Origin: Merdimonas faecis
GTDB lineage: Bacteria > Bacillota > Clostridia > Lachnospirales > Lachnospiraceae
Length of the DNA stretch: 64,000 nt
NCBI RefSeq assembly: GCF_001754075.1
Contig: NZ_MIEH01000014.1
Span: forward strand, 1 to 64,000
Reading direction: 5' to 3'
The position numbers and the translations under genes were made by a program. How positions within the stretch are numbered: position 1 is the stretch's first letter; each line of letters opens with the position of its first letter. Below are positions 34,468 through 43,124 of this stretch, piece by piece. Under the pieces are notes generated by a model that saw nothing but the letters and a program-made list of their open reading frames with translations, ran no database searches and had not been told where the DNA came from.

Positions 34468-35118
34468 ATGAGCTCAAAGGAAGAGTTGCTAAAGCGATTG
34501 TCAGACGGTGTGCTGGAGATGGAAGAGGATGATGTGGCAGAGGCTGCACAGGAATATCTGGAGGCCGGGTATCCGGCCTTTGACGGAATTATGGAAGGTC
34601 TGGTAGACGGGATGAACCGGGCCAGTGAACTGTATGAGCAGGAGGAATATTTTGTCACGGACGTTCTGCTCTGCTCAGACGCCATGTATATAGGGCTTGA
34701 TATTCTGCGGCCGTATCTGCCGGATAACTCAGGAGAAGAAAAGGTAAAGGCTGTGATCGGTGTTGTAGAAGGTGATACTCATGATATCGGTAAGAACCTG
34801 GTAAAGATCATGATGGAGACGGCCGGCTTTGAGATGATTGATCTGGGCAGGGATGTGGAGCTTCAGAAATTTGTAGATACAGCAAAAGAAGAGCATGCGA
34901 GTCTGGTGTGCCTGTCTACGCTGATGACTACTACCATGGGCGGCATGGAGACGGTGATTCATCTGCTGGAAGAGGCCGGGATCCGCAATCAGGTGAAGGT
35001 CATGATCGGGGGAGGTCCGATTTCCCAGAAGTATGCGGACAAGATCGGTGCGGATGGCTATTCCCAGAATGCAGTGGAGGCTGTTAAGCTGGCAAAGAGA
35101 TTGTTAAATATTGCATAG
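34468..35118 (+). CDS. Corrinoid protein 2 (MtbC/MtaC-type)
   Basis: This 216-residue paralogue of corrinoid protein 1 has the same layout and the same axial His105 in DTHDIGKN. Differences cluster in the helical cap and in the face near residues 85-93, suggesting a different partner. An AAAGGAGG site lies upstream. Two corrinoid carriers in one operon imply two methyl donors or parallel transfer routes. Confidence 0.93.
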   Translation: MSSKEELLKRLSDGVLEMEEDDVAEAAQEYLEAGYPAFDGIMEGLVDGMNRASELYEQEEYFVTDVLLCSDAMYIGLDILRPYLPDNSGEEKVKAVIGVVEGDTHDIGKNLVKIMMETAGFEMIDLGRDVELQKFVDTAKEEHASLVCLSTLMTTTMGGMETVIHLLEEAGIRNQVKVMIGGGPISQKYADKIGADGYSQNAVEAVKLAKRLLNIA

Positions 35119-35128
35119 GAGAGAGAAG

Positions 35129-36145
35129 ATGTTGACACCAAAAGAAAGACTGAAACTAATATTTGACGGGCAGAAAGCAGACCGTCCGGCCTGTATCTGT
35201 CCTGGAGGAATGATGAACATGGTGACATCGGACCTGATGGATGCCGTGAATATTTATCTCCCCGATGCTCATAGGGATGCAAGGAAAATGGCGGATCTGG
35301 CGAAGACTGTGTATGAAAAAGGATGTTTCGAAAATTATGGCGTGCCGTTCTGCATGACAGTAGAAGCAGAAGAGATGGGCGCCAGCGTAGATCTTGGGAC
35401 TAATATCTACGAGCCTCATGTGACAGGATACGTCATTGATTCGGTGACAGATTACCGGAAGCTGACCCCGGTGGATGTGACAAAAGGACGGGCTAAAGTG
35501 GTGACGGATGCCATTCGTATCCTGAAAGCGGAGACCAAGGATATTCCGATCGTGGGAAACCTGACGGGCCCTGTCAGTACAGCAAGTTCTGTGATGGAGC
35601 CAGTGATCTTTTATAAAGAGCTTCGTAAACGCAACAAAGAGGCTCATGAATATATGGAGTTTATCACAGATCAGCTGATCGCATTTGGACGGGCTCAGAT
35701 CGAGGCGGGGGCAGATGTGATCGCAATTTCTGACCCAAGCGGTACCGGGGAGATCCTGGGGCCTAAGTATTTTGAAGAATTTGCGGTGGCCTATATCAAT
35801 CGTCTGCTGGATGCACTCCAGGGAGAGAAGCTGGGTACGATCGTACATATCTGCGGACAGATGAGTCCGGTATATAACGAGATTAACGAGGTCAGAAGCA
35901 GTGCGCTCAGCTTTGATTCCATCGTGCCGATGAAGGAGGCAAGAAAGCACCTGCCGGACCGGGTGCTGATGGGAAATGTCAGTACCTATGCGTTAGAATT
36001 TGGCGATCCGGCAAGAGTAAAAATTTTGACAAAGAGCTGCATGAGAAACGGGTCGGATATTATTGCGCCGGCCTGCGGCCTGGGAATGAAGTCGCCTCTT
36101 CCCAATATCCAGGCAATTCTTGCCTGTGTCAAAGGGGAGGCATAA
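35129..36145 (+). CDS. UroD-type methyltransferase C
   Basis: The 338-residue protein begins MLTPKERLKLIFDGQKADRP, the usual start of MtaA-type methyltransferases. It carries zinc ligands His240 and Cys242 (VHICGQMSP) and Cys316 (APACGLGM). ATG 35129 follows GGAGAGAG; an upstream ATG at 35111 lies within the corrinoid gene. Its closeness to MtaA/MtbA makes an acceptor-side role, passing the methyl from corrinoid to a thiol or folate, an option. This is inference. Confidence 0.85.
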   Translation: MLTPKERLKLIFDGQKADRPACICPGGMMNMVTSDLMDAVNIYLPDAHRDARKMADLAKTVYEKGCFENYGVPFCMTVEAEEMGASVDLGTNIYEPHVTGYVIDSVTDYRKLTPVDVTKGRAKVVTDAIRILKAETKDIPIVGNLTGPVSTASSVMEPVIFYKELRKRNKEAHEYMEFITDQLIAFGRAQIEAGADVIAISDPSGTGEILGPKYFEEFAVAYINRLLDALQGEKLGTIVHICGQMSPVYNEINEVRSSALSFDSIVPMKEARKHLPDRVLMGNVSTYALEFGDPARVKILTKSCMRNGSDIIAPACGLGMKSPLPNIQAILACVKGEA

Positions 36146-36149
36146 GAAA

Positions 36150-37742
36150 ATGGCCAGGATCACAGTAAAACAATTGAACGGCCCTGTACTATGTGAGGAT
36201 GGGGCAAATCTTCTGGATCAGCTCCTTCGGGGAGGGGCCTTTGTGGATAATCCCTGCAGTGGGAAAGGAATCTGTGGAAAATGCAAAGTCAGGATCCTGT
36301 CGGGAAAGACCTGTGAAATGTCGGACACAGAAAAAAATCTGCTGAAAGAGCAGGAAATCCGGGAGGGAATCCGTCTGGCCTGCATGACAGAAGTCTATGG
36401 TGATGTGGAAGTAGAGCTGTTGAAAAAGGAGCGAAAACACGAAGTCCTGACCAGGGGATATCTGCCGGAATTTGAAAAGGATACTTTTGGCGGAGGCTAT
36501 GGTATTGTTATAGACATCGGGACCACTACCGTGGTGACGGCACTGATCGATCTGGTCTCAGGGGAGGAGCTTGCAAGTGCGTCTATGATCAATGCCCAGA
36601 AGCATTATGGGCTGGATGTGCTGACCAGGATTACCTACGAGTATGAGCATCCCCAGACCGGAATCAGGGAACTGCAGGATGCAATCGTACACTCCATCAA
36701 TGGCATGATCACAGAGGTATGTGACGAGGCGGAAATCCCAAAAGAGGAGATCCGGGAGATCGACGTGGCGGCCAACTGTACAATGATGCATATGCTGCTG
36801 GGGGTGGATGCCAGAAGCATCGGAAGAGCCCCTTACCGTCCGGAATTTACAGAGGCAAAGAGACTTCCCGCATCCGGGATCGGGATTGAGGCAGGCAAAG
36901 ATACTCTTTTGTACTGTCTGCCCCAGGTATCGGGCTATATTGGAGCAGACATCGTAGCAGGCGCTTATGTCTGTGCGCTCCAGAAAGAGAAGGGGCGCGT
37001 GCTGTTTATTGATATTGGAACGAATGGCGAGATCGTACTGGCAAGCCAGGGCAGGATCCTTTGCTGTTCCTGTGCGGCGGGACCGGCATTGGAGGGCATG
37101 AATATCAGCTCTGGAATGCGGGCGGCTGAAGGAGCCATCGAGGATGTAAAGATTACACCGGAAGGAAATGAGATCAAAGTCATTGGCGGTCAGGAACCTG
37201 TAGGAATCTGTGGAAGCGGCATCCTGGCAGTGGTAAAGGAACTGCTCCGAACCGGCATTGTAAAGAAGACCGGGGCGTTTATCAAGAAAGAGAAACTAGA
37301 AGACGATGACTATCGCTTCCCAATGATTCGGGTCAATGGAACAAAGCGTGAATTTGTGTTACATGAAAAGCCGGAAATCCTGGTGACACAAGGAGATGTC
37401 CGTCAGGTACAGCTGGCAAAGGGCGCCATACTATCCGGATTTACTGCACTTCTTGAAAAAGCGGCAATCACAATGGGGGATCTGGACAAGGTAATGATCG
37501 CCGGTCAGTTTGGCGCACATCTGCCGGCAGAATCGCTGGTGGGGACCGGGATTCTGCCGGAGGAAGTAAAGGACAAGCTGATCTATGTGGGGAATTCTTC
37601 TAAGACGGGGGCCTACATGGCGCTGATGTCCGAAAGGGCAAAACAGGAAATCGAAGAACTGGCATCTGAAATGGAATATATAGAGCTTGCCGAGACGGAA
37701 AATTATGAACGGATCTTTGCGGACAGCATGATTTTTCTATAA
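36150..37742 (+). CDS. Reductive activator of corrinoid proteins (2Fe-2S plus ASKHA)
   Basis: Residues about 1-90 form a plant-type [2Fe-2S] ferredoxin (NPCSGKGICGKCKV, then the fourth Cys in RLACMTE). From about residue 120 an ASKHA-type domain follows (VIDIGTTTVVTALIDL, VLFIDIGTNGEIVLAS, GICGSGILAVVKEL). This architecture matches RACE/RACo proteins, which use ATP to return inactive Co(II) corrinoids to Co(I). ATG 36150 is preceded by AGGGGAGG. It should serve both corrinoid proteins of the operon. Confidence 0.9.
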   Translation: MARITVKQLNGPVLCEDGANLLDQLLRGGAFVDNPCSGKGICGKCKVRILSGKTCEMSDTEKNLLKEQEIREGIRLACMTEVYGDVEVELLKKERKHEVLTRGYLPEFEKDTFGGGYGIVIDIGTTTVVTALIDLVSGEELASASMINAQKHYGLDVLTRITYEYEHPQTGIRELQDAIVHSINGMITEVCDEAEIPKEEIREIDVAANCTMMHMLLGVDARSIGRAPYRPEFTEAKRLPASGIGIEAGKDTLLYCLPQVSGYIGADIVAGAYVCALQKEKGRVLFIDIGTNGEIVLASQGRILCCSCAAGPALEGMNISSGMRAAEGAIEDVKITPEGNEIKVIGGQEPVGICGSGILAVVKELLRTGIVKKTGAFIKKEKLEDDDYRFPMIRVNGTKREFVLHEKPEILVTQGDVRQVQLAKGAILSGFTALLEKAAITMGDLDKVMIAGQFGAHLPAESLVGTGILPEEVKDKLIYVGNSSKTGAYMALMSERAKQEIEELASEMEYIELAETENYERIFADSMIFL

Positions 37743-37777
37743 AAGACAGGATGCTTGGATGATGAGGGAGAAAGCAT

Positions 37778-38899
37778 ATGGAGTATGAAGAATTAAAACG
37801 ACTGATGAGAGAGCAGAAGGTGGAGATGACCGCAGAGGAGAGGATGAAGGCTTATAATGCAGGGGAAGAGGTAGATCATATCCCCTATACTCTGCAGGCG
37901 CCGGATCCGGCTATGGCGGATATCTTTGGGTTCACTACCTCGCAGTTTGCGAAAGATTTCGAGGTAAAAAGTGAGGTGATCCGTCGTCGAAAGGAAGAGT
38001 TTGGACTGGATAGCTTCAATGTAGGGCTAGGGCTTAAGACCATCGGCGGAGCGCTGGGGTCAAAGCTTGCCGTACCGGAACACGGGATTGACTATGTGGA
38101 GGAGCATATCCTTCGGGATTATGCAGATTTTGATAAGCTGGAGGTGACGGATCCTTATACGAATCCAGTGCTTCGTCCGATTCTGGAAAGTGCTAAGAGG
38201 CTGAAAGATCGTTTCCCGGATGTAAGTATGACGACCAGTGTGGCAGGACCCATATCTACAGCGATCGCAGTACGGCCGGTGGAAAAGGTACTGAAGGATA
38301 CCAGAAAAAATCCGGAAATGCTGCATAAGCTTCTGGATCTGACAGTAGAGTGCTCTTTGAAATGGTTTGAGGCATTTGCCCATGAGTTTGGCCCGGTTCC
38401 TACGAATTTTTCGGATCCGGTGACCTGTATGGATGTGATCAGCAAGGCTCAGTTCGATGAGTTTTCCCTGCCCTATATCAAAAAGCTGATTGATGGAACG
38501 GAGAAGATCATGGGATCGAGACCGGGAGCCCATATCTGCGGCAAGACCAATCCGATCTGGAAGGACCTTGCAGATGCGGGGCTGTTCTCTTTCAGTATCG
38601 ATAACTGTGAGGATCTGGCCGAAGCGAAAAAGGCGGTGGGGGACAGGATGCGGATCGCAGGGAATGTGCCGCCGGTAGATGTGATGAAGGAGGGGACCAT
38701 CGATGAGGTGATCGCTTCCTGCAGGGAATGTCTGGAAAAATGTGCGGACAATCCTGCCGGGTATATTCTGAACACAGGATGTCAACTCCCCATCGGAACG
38801 CCGAAGGCAAACGTGGAGGCATTTATCTACGCAGCCAGAAAGTATGGAAGAGGCGCAAGACTCGGGAAGATGCCAAGAGGGCTTGAGGATGAATCATAA
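37778..38899 (+). CDS. UroD-type methyltransferase D
   Basis: The 373-residue protein has a charged N-terminal extension, then MTAEERMKAYNAGEEVDHIP, and zinc ligands in AHICGKTNPIW (H-x-C) and NTGCQLPIG (Cys). It shares the HxCGKTN and TGC signatures with the detached methyltransferase at 41741, so these two form one subgroup within the window. It ends the riboswitch operon, followed by a terminator. Confidence 0.85.
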   Translation: MEYEELKRLMREQKVEMTAEERMKAYNAGEEVDHIPYTLQAPDPAMADIFGFTTSQFAKDFEVKSEVIRRRKEEFGLDSFNVGLGLKTIGGALGSKLAVPEHGIDYVEEHILRDYADFDKLEVTDPYTNPVLRPILESAKRLKDRFPDVSMTTSVAGPISTAIAVRPVEKVLKDTRKNPEMLHKLLDLTVECSLKWFEAFAHEFGPVPTNFSDPVTCMDVISKAQFDEFSLPYIKKLIDGTEKIMGSRPGAHICGKTNPIWKDLADAGLFSFSIDNCEDLAEAKKAVGDRMRIAGNVPPVDVMKEGTIDEVIASCRECLEKCADNPAGYILNTGCQLPIGTPKANVEAFIYAARKYGRGARLGKMPRGLEDES

Positions 38900-38910
38900 A
38901 ATAACGATGG

Positions 38911-38943
38911 AAAAAGTCAGGTTTTAGAAGCCTGGCTTTTTTA
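38911..38943 (+). terminator. Terminator of the corrinoid operon
   Basis: GTCAGG pairs with CCTGGC (with one G-T pair) around TTTTAGAAG, flanked by AAAAA and TTTTTT. It lies just after methyltransferase D. Confidence 0.75.
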
Positions 38944-39016
38944 ATACATGAAAAGAGGAGCCGGGTTTTTGACATCAGATATGGAAGTGCTATAATGCCA
39001 GGGAGACGAGAAAGGG

Positions 39017-39673
39017 ATGAGACAGTTGAATCGATTATCAGTTTATATTTTGAAGCGTTATCTGCTTCTTCTTTTAGGGCTTTCTATCATGGCGTTTGGA
39101 GTAGCGTTTTCCATCAAGGCATCACTTGGGACTTCGCCAATATCCAGTGTGCCCTACGTGGTCAGCCTGTTTGCGCCGCTGACTGTTGGAACAGCAACGA
39201 TTATTATGCATTGTGTATTCATTGTCATGCAGATCCTGATTCTGAGGAGAGACTATCATCCGATCCAGTTAATGCAGCTTCCGGTTGCATTTTTCTTCGG
39301 CTATCTGACGGATTTCGGAGTCTGGGCTGTCCAGGGGATCAGTTATGATACCTACTGGCAGCAGTGGATCATCTGCATCATCGGGATCTTTTTGGTGGCG
39401 GTCGGCGTCAGTCTGGAAGTAAAGGCCGGTGTAGTGGTGCTTGCCGGAGAAGGGGTAGTGCTTGCCATATGTAAGGTGCTGCCTGTCAAATTTGGCTACA
39501 TGAAAGTCGGGTTTGATGTGACATTGGTCGTTGTGGCCTGCCTGCTGTCTGTCGTATTTACCGGACAGTTTCAGGGCGTGAGAGAGGGAACCGTTGCGGC
39601 GGCGATTTTTGTAGGGCTGATCGCAAAACGGATCGGTAAAGTGTTGGAACGGTGGGATCTGGAAAAGGAGTAG
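39017..39673 (+). CDS. YczE/DUF6198-like membrane protein
   Basis: The 218-residue protein has about five membrane segments and a start (MAFGVAFSIKASLGTSPISS) typical of YczE/YitT-like membrane proteins of unknown function. The second half repeats the pattern (VGVSLEVKAGVVVLAGEGVV). It is a single gene whose stop overlaps a terminator shared with the convergent acetyltransferase. Confidence 0.78.
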   Translation: MRQLNRLSVYILKRYLLLLLGLSIMAFGVAFSIKASLGTSPISSVPYVVSLFAPLTVGTATIIMHCVFIVMQILILRRDYHPIQLMQLPVAFFFGYLTDFGVWAVQGISYDTYWQQWIICIIGIFLVAVGVSLEVKAGVVVLAGEGVVLAICKVLPVKFGYMKVGFDVTLVVVACLLSVVFTGQFQGVREGTVAAAIFVGLIAKRIGKVLERWDLEKE

Positions 39674-39693
39674 GGAATACCTACTCCTTTTTC
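39667..39693. terminator. Bidirectional terminator overlapping two stop codons
   Basis: GGAGTAGG (39667-39674) pairs with CCTACTCC (39680-39687), followed by TTTTT. The stop codons of both convergent genes lie inside the hairpin. Confidence 0.8.
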
Positions 39694-40139
39694 ATAATAA
39701 AATTTGTCAGAAGAATGCCGTGGCGTTTCACAGTCTGCCTGGCTGCCACATGATACCCTCTTTTCTGGAAAAAAGGTTTTGCTGTGATAGAGGCATGAGT
39801 TGTGATGATGTTCGGAGACGCATGTGCTTCCAGGCGGTCACAGATACCAGAAGCGATTCCCTGGCGCTGATAATCCTTATGGACATAAAGGCGGTCAAGG
39901 TATCCGGTGTCATCGATGTCTCCAAAGCCTGTGATAACCAAGCCTTCTTCCGCAATGACTGTGAAATGTTCCGTCAATGTACAATGCCATCGCTTCTGAA
40001 CATCGGTATCAAAGCTATCAGGTGCCCAGGCATCAAGCTGAGCTGCAGTGTAATCGCCGGAACATATGGAGTGAACGGTGTCATGAAAGAGCCGGAGGAT
40101 CTGTGGCAGGTCTTCCTGCTGATACTTTCTGAAGATCAT
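39681..40139 (-). CDS. GNAT-family N-acetyltransferase
   Basis: The 152-residue protein has the GNAT acetyl-CoA motif YVHKDYQRQGIASGICD (R/Q-x-x-G-x-A) and a typical fold start (MIFRKYQQEDLPQILRLF). The C-terminal ITAKPFFQKRGYHV strand-helix also fits. It resembles YafP-like acetyltransferases. The substrate is unknown. A RidA gene lies upstream on the same strand. Confidence 0.88.
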   Translation of the reverse strand: MIFRKYQQEDLPQILRLFHDTVHSICSGDYTAAQLDAWAPDSFDTDVQKRWHCTLTEHFTVIAEEGLVITGFGDIDDTGYLDRLYVHKDYQRQGIASGICDRLEAHASPNIITTHASITAKPFFQKRGYHVAARQTVKRHGILLTNFIMKKE

Positions 40140-40171
40140 GATGGAACCTTTCTTTTATGATTTTTGGAAAT

Positions 40172-40549
40172 CTAGTCTTCCAGTGCGGCGATGACTTCGA
40201 TTTCGCAAAGGGCATGTTTGGGCAGTGTTTTTACGGCCACACAGGTACGAGCAGGCCTGGAGGTAAAGTAACGGGCGTACACTTGATTGAAGGCGTCAAA
40301 ATCATCCATATCTGCGATGAAGCAGTTTGCCTTGATAACCTTGTCGAAGGAGGTACCGGCAGCTTCCAGCATAATGCCGATATTGCGGCAGGCGCGGTCA
40401 GTCTGTTCTTCGATGGTGTGGACGTGCAGTTCACCGTCTGAGGGTTCCACACCAATCTGGCCGGCGGTAAAGAAAAAGCCGTTGTGGGTATAGCCTTGAG
40501 AATATGGACCGTTTGACTTTGCGATTTTGTCCGTGGTAATGATTTGCAT
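40172..40549 (-). CDS. RidA-family enamine/imine deaminase
   Basis: The 125-residue protein carries the RidA signatures GPYSQGYTHNGFFFTAGQIG and ARTCVAVKTLPKHALCEIEV, including the conserved Arg and Glu of the active site. RidA hydrolyses reactive 2-aminoacrylate released by PLP enzymes such as C-S lyases. It precedes the acetyltransferase on the same strand with a short gap. Confidence 0.92.
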   Translation of the reverse strand: MQIITTDKIAKSNGPYSQGYTHNGFFFTAGQIGVEPSDGELHVHTIEEQTDRACRNIGIMLEAAGTSFDKVIKANCFIADMDDFDAFNQVYARYFTSRPARTCVAVKTLPKHALCEIEVIAALED

Positions 40550-40873
40550 AGTTTATACTTCCTTTCATACTCTGTTTTTAAGGATAGAGTACCACGGAGA
40601 AGGAAGGAAAACAACGGGATTTTTTTCGGGTGTGTCGAACAAGTGGAGCGTCTTAAAAATACATTTATATAGCAGATGGCATTCGCCATCTGCTTGTGTT
40701 ATAATACTTTCAAAGCATTTTATTTCTGGCGTTTCTATTTTGGCATTGCCAAGTCTTATATTCCAAGTCTTTTAGAAATTTCAATGCTTTGATCCCAACA
40801 TAACCAGCAGAGAGATTTCTGAAAGAATGGATAGGGAAATCTCTCGTATATATTTCAAAAAGGAGGTTTCCAT
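40550..40873 (+). other. Intergenic region before the Rpn gene
   Basis: About 320 bases without a gene. It has a perfect hairpin, GCAGATGGC/GCCATCTGC around ATTC (about 40672-40693). TATAAT follows at once (about 40700) as a likely -10 box for the Rpn gene. The hairpin may end leftward transcripts or be an operator. Confidence 0.5.
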
Positions 40874-41734
40874 ATGAGCAACGGTATCAAACAGACTGTA
40901 AACAGAACTTTTAAATCCAGTGTCTTTGTGATGCTGTTCAGCGATGCCGCAGAAGCGCTGAAATTGTATAATGCGGTTAATGGTACAAATTATAAGAATC
41001 CAGAAGAATTAGAGATTAATACCCTGGACAATGCAATCTACATGGGAATCAAGAATGACGTATCTTTTGTCATAGATTCGAGATTATCCCTGTATGAGCA
41101 TCAGTCAACTTACAGTCCAAACCTTCCTTTGCGCTTTTTAATGTATGTGGCAGATTTATATTCATCTATGACCAGACAGAAGGACTTATATTCGGAAAAA
41201 GTGGTAAAACTGCCGCCGCCAAAGTTCCTGATTTTTTATAATGGCGAAAAACCAAGAGCAGAGCGAGAAGTGCTTAGATTGTCCGATGCATATCAGGTAA
41301 GAGAGGGACAGCCGTCACTGGAATTGGAGGCGGTTATGCTGAATATCAATCCAGGGAATAATCCTGAACTTTTAAAGGTTTGTAAGACATTAGGGGACTA
41401 TGCAGAATATGTGGAAAGAGTCCGACGATATGCAGGAGAAATGAATCTTCCGGAGGCAGTAGAACGGGCAATCACGGAATGTATCCAGGAAGGAATCCTG
41501 GCAGATTTCCTGGAGAGAAACCGGGCGGAGGTGAAAAAAGTGAGTTTATATGAATATGATGCGGAGAGGCACATGCGCCAGATAAAAGAGGACGGAATAG
41601 AAGAGGGGAGAAATGCGCTTCTTAAGGAACTGATTGAGAAAAAGAGGAAAAAGGGTCTGTCTGTGGAGGAAATCGCAGAGATTCTGGAGGCAGATCTGGA
41701 AACAGTCCGTACGTTGATAGAAGAAAGGAATTAA
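40874..41734 (+). CDS. Rpn-family PD-(D/E)XK nuclease
   Basis: The 286-residue protein resembles the Rpn/PDDEXK_9 group once called putative transposase. The N-terminal nuclease core shows KSSVFVMLFSD, the catalytic-type segment DVSFVIDSRLSLYEHQS and LRFLMYVADLYS. The C-terminus has the DGIEEGR-type helix and a small helical domain (GLSVEEIAEILEADLETVRT). Rpn proteins cut DNA and promote RecA-independent recombination. It is only seven bases before a methyltransferase gene, at a spot with rearrangement scars. Confidence 0.85.
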   Translation: MSNGIKQTVNRTFKSSVFVMLFSDAAEALKLYNAVNGTNYKNPEELEINTLDNAIYMGIKNDVSFVIDSRLSLYEHQSTYSPNLPLRFLMYVADLYSSMTRQKDLYSEKVVKLPPPKFLIFYNGEKPRAEREVLRLSDAYQVREGQPSLELEAVMLNINPGNNPELLKVCKTLGDYAEYVERVRRYAGEMNLPEAVERAITECIQEGILADFLERNRAEVKKVSLYEYDAERHMRQIKEDGIEEGRNALLKELIEKKRKKGLSVEEIAEILEADLETVRTLIEERN

Positions 41735-41740
41735 TATTTC

Positions 41741-42796
41741 ATGCAAGCAGTAAAGCATCCGGCGGATGAAATGACGCCATGGGAACGAAAGAAAGCGATT
41801 GATGATGGAAGGGACTTTGACCGGTATCCGGCAGTCCCTTTTATGAGTGAGTTTAAATGTTATCTTTCCGGAGTCAGTATCTGGGATTTTTGGCATTTGC
41901 CGGAAAAAATGGCGGAGGCGGAGATTTGTGTGTTTAACAGATATGGCTATGACCGCATCGTGACCGGACCGAATACCAGAGGGATTACAGAGGCACTTGG
42001 CGGAACGTTCATATACCCGGAAAAAGGTGTGCCCTATGCTGGAGAACCGTTCCTTCAGAGTTTTGAACAGCTAAATGTTATGGAGCCGGTGGATGCGTTT
42101 AAAAGTGAACGGATACGGACGTTTGCAAGAGCCGCAGAGCTTCTGGTGGAAAAAGCGGGAGAAATTGTGCCGATTGAAGCCAGTATCGGCGGGCCGTTTA
42201 CGATCGCGGCTAACTTAAGGGGGGTGGAGAGACTCTTGAGGGATTGCCGGAAATACCCGGAGGAAGTGCTGCGTTTGTTGAGGATTATTACTGACAGCCA
42301 GAAGAGCTGTATCGATATGGCTGCAAAATATGGCTTGGGAATCGCAATGGCGGATCCGGTGGCGAATCCTGCTCTGATTGGCCCGAAAATGTACGAGAAA
42401 TTTGTGTTTCCATTTACAAAAGAGCTGACAGATTATACGGCGGAGAGGACAGGCAGGAAGGTTTCGCTTCACATGTGCGGAAAGACAAACAGCATTTGGA
42501 AATACCTGGCGCAGTACGAGCTTAATGAGGTCAGTCTGGATAATATCATCAATCTTCGGCAGGCGGCCGAGGAATTAGGGAAATATGTGCCTGTTGCAGG
42601 AAATGTAGATCCGGTGGAAATTGTGATGAATGGAAGCCGGGATGAGATCATAGAAGCGGTGAGATCATGTATTGACGCTGGAAAGAGGGCTGAAAAAGGA
42701 TTCACGCTTGCGACGGGGTGCGATATTCCAGAGACCACAGGACCGGAGCAGGTAGATTGTTTCATGGAAGGAGTCAGAAGTTATAGAAAAATATAA
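41741..42796 (+). CDS. UroD-type methyltransferase E, detached from the main operon
   Basis: The 351-residue protein has MTPWERKKAIDDGRDFDRYP near the start and zinc ligands in SLHMCGKTNSIW and ATGCDIPETTG. It is closest within this window to methyltransferase D and to the deleted relic at 30142. It has no adjacent corrinoid protein and probably works with those of the riboswitch operon. A weak site precedes the ATG seven bases after the Rpn stop, so expression may depend on that gene. Confidence 0.85.
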   Translation: MQAVKHPADEMTPWERKKAIDDGRDFDRYPAVPFMSEFKCYLSGVSIWDFWHLPEKMAEAEICVFNRYGYDRIVTGPNTRGITEALGGTFIYPEKGVPYAGEPFLQSFEQLNVMEPVDAFKSERIRTFARAAELLVEKAGEIVPIEASIGGPFTIAANLRGVERLLRDCRKYPEEVLRLLRIITDSQKSCIDMAAKYGLGIAMADPVANPALIGPKMYEKFVFPFTKELTDYTAERTGRKVSLHMCGKTNSIWKYLAQYELNEVSLDNIINLRQAAEELGKYVPVAGNVDPVEIVMNGSRDEIIEAVRSCIDAGKRAEKGFTLATGCDIPETTGPEQVDCFMEGVRSYRKI

Positions 42797-42801
42797 TAAA
42801 T

Positions 42802-43116
42802 AGGTTTGACGGGTGTGGTAATTTCAAGACATTTGTACGGGTGGTGCTGCCGGTGGTGCGATCGTCGCTTTTAGCGCTGGCAATCTTTACATTTGTAGGA
42901 GCGTGGAACAACTTCCTGTGGCCGTTGGTGGCATGTACCAAGGAAGAGATGAAGACGCTGCCGCTGGCGCTTAGTCTAATGAAGACGCAGTACAACACAG
43001 ACGTAGGTCTGACAATGGCCTGTGCTGTGATTAACTTCCTGCCCCCGTTCCTGTTCTACATTTTTATGCAGAGCAAGTTTAAAGAAGGCCTGACTATGGG
43101 CGGAGTGAAAGGATAA
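42802..43116 (+). pseudogene. 5'-truncated sugar ABC permease (MalG-type)
   Basis: Starting six bases after the methyltransferase stop, the frame encodes RFDGCGNFKTFVRVVLPVV. This is the family coupling loop, normally EAAxxDGA, without its first residues. It then runs to the normal C-terminus (GAWNNFLWPLVA, MACAVINFLPPFLF, GLTMGGVKG). The first half of the permease, about 180 residues, is absent and no start site is visible. Confidence 0.8.
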
Positions 43117-43124
43117 GAAGATTT

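Noticed and set aside
40874-41734. Transposase or insertion sequence
   Set aside because: The Rpn/PDDEXK_9 gene is often labelled transposase, but there are no terminal inverted repeats or target duplications around it.
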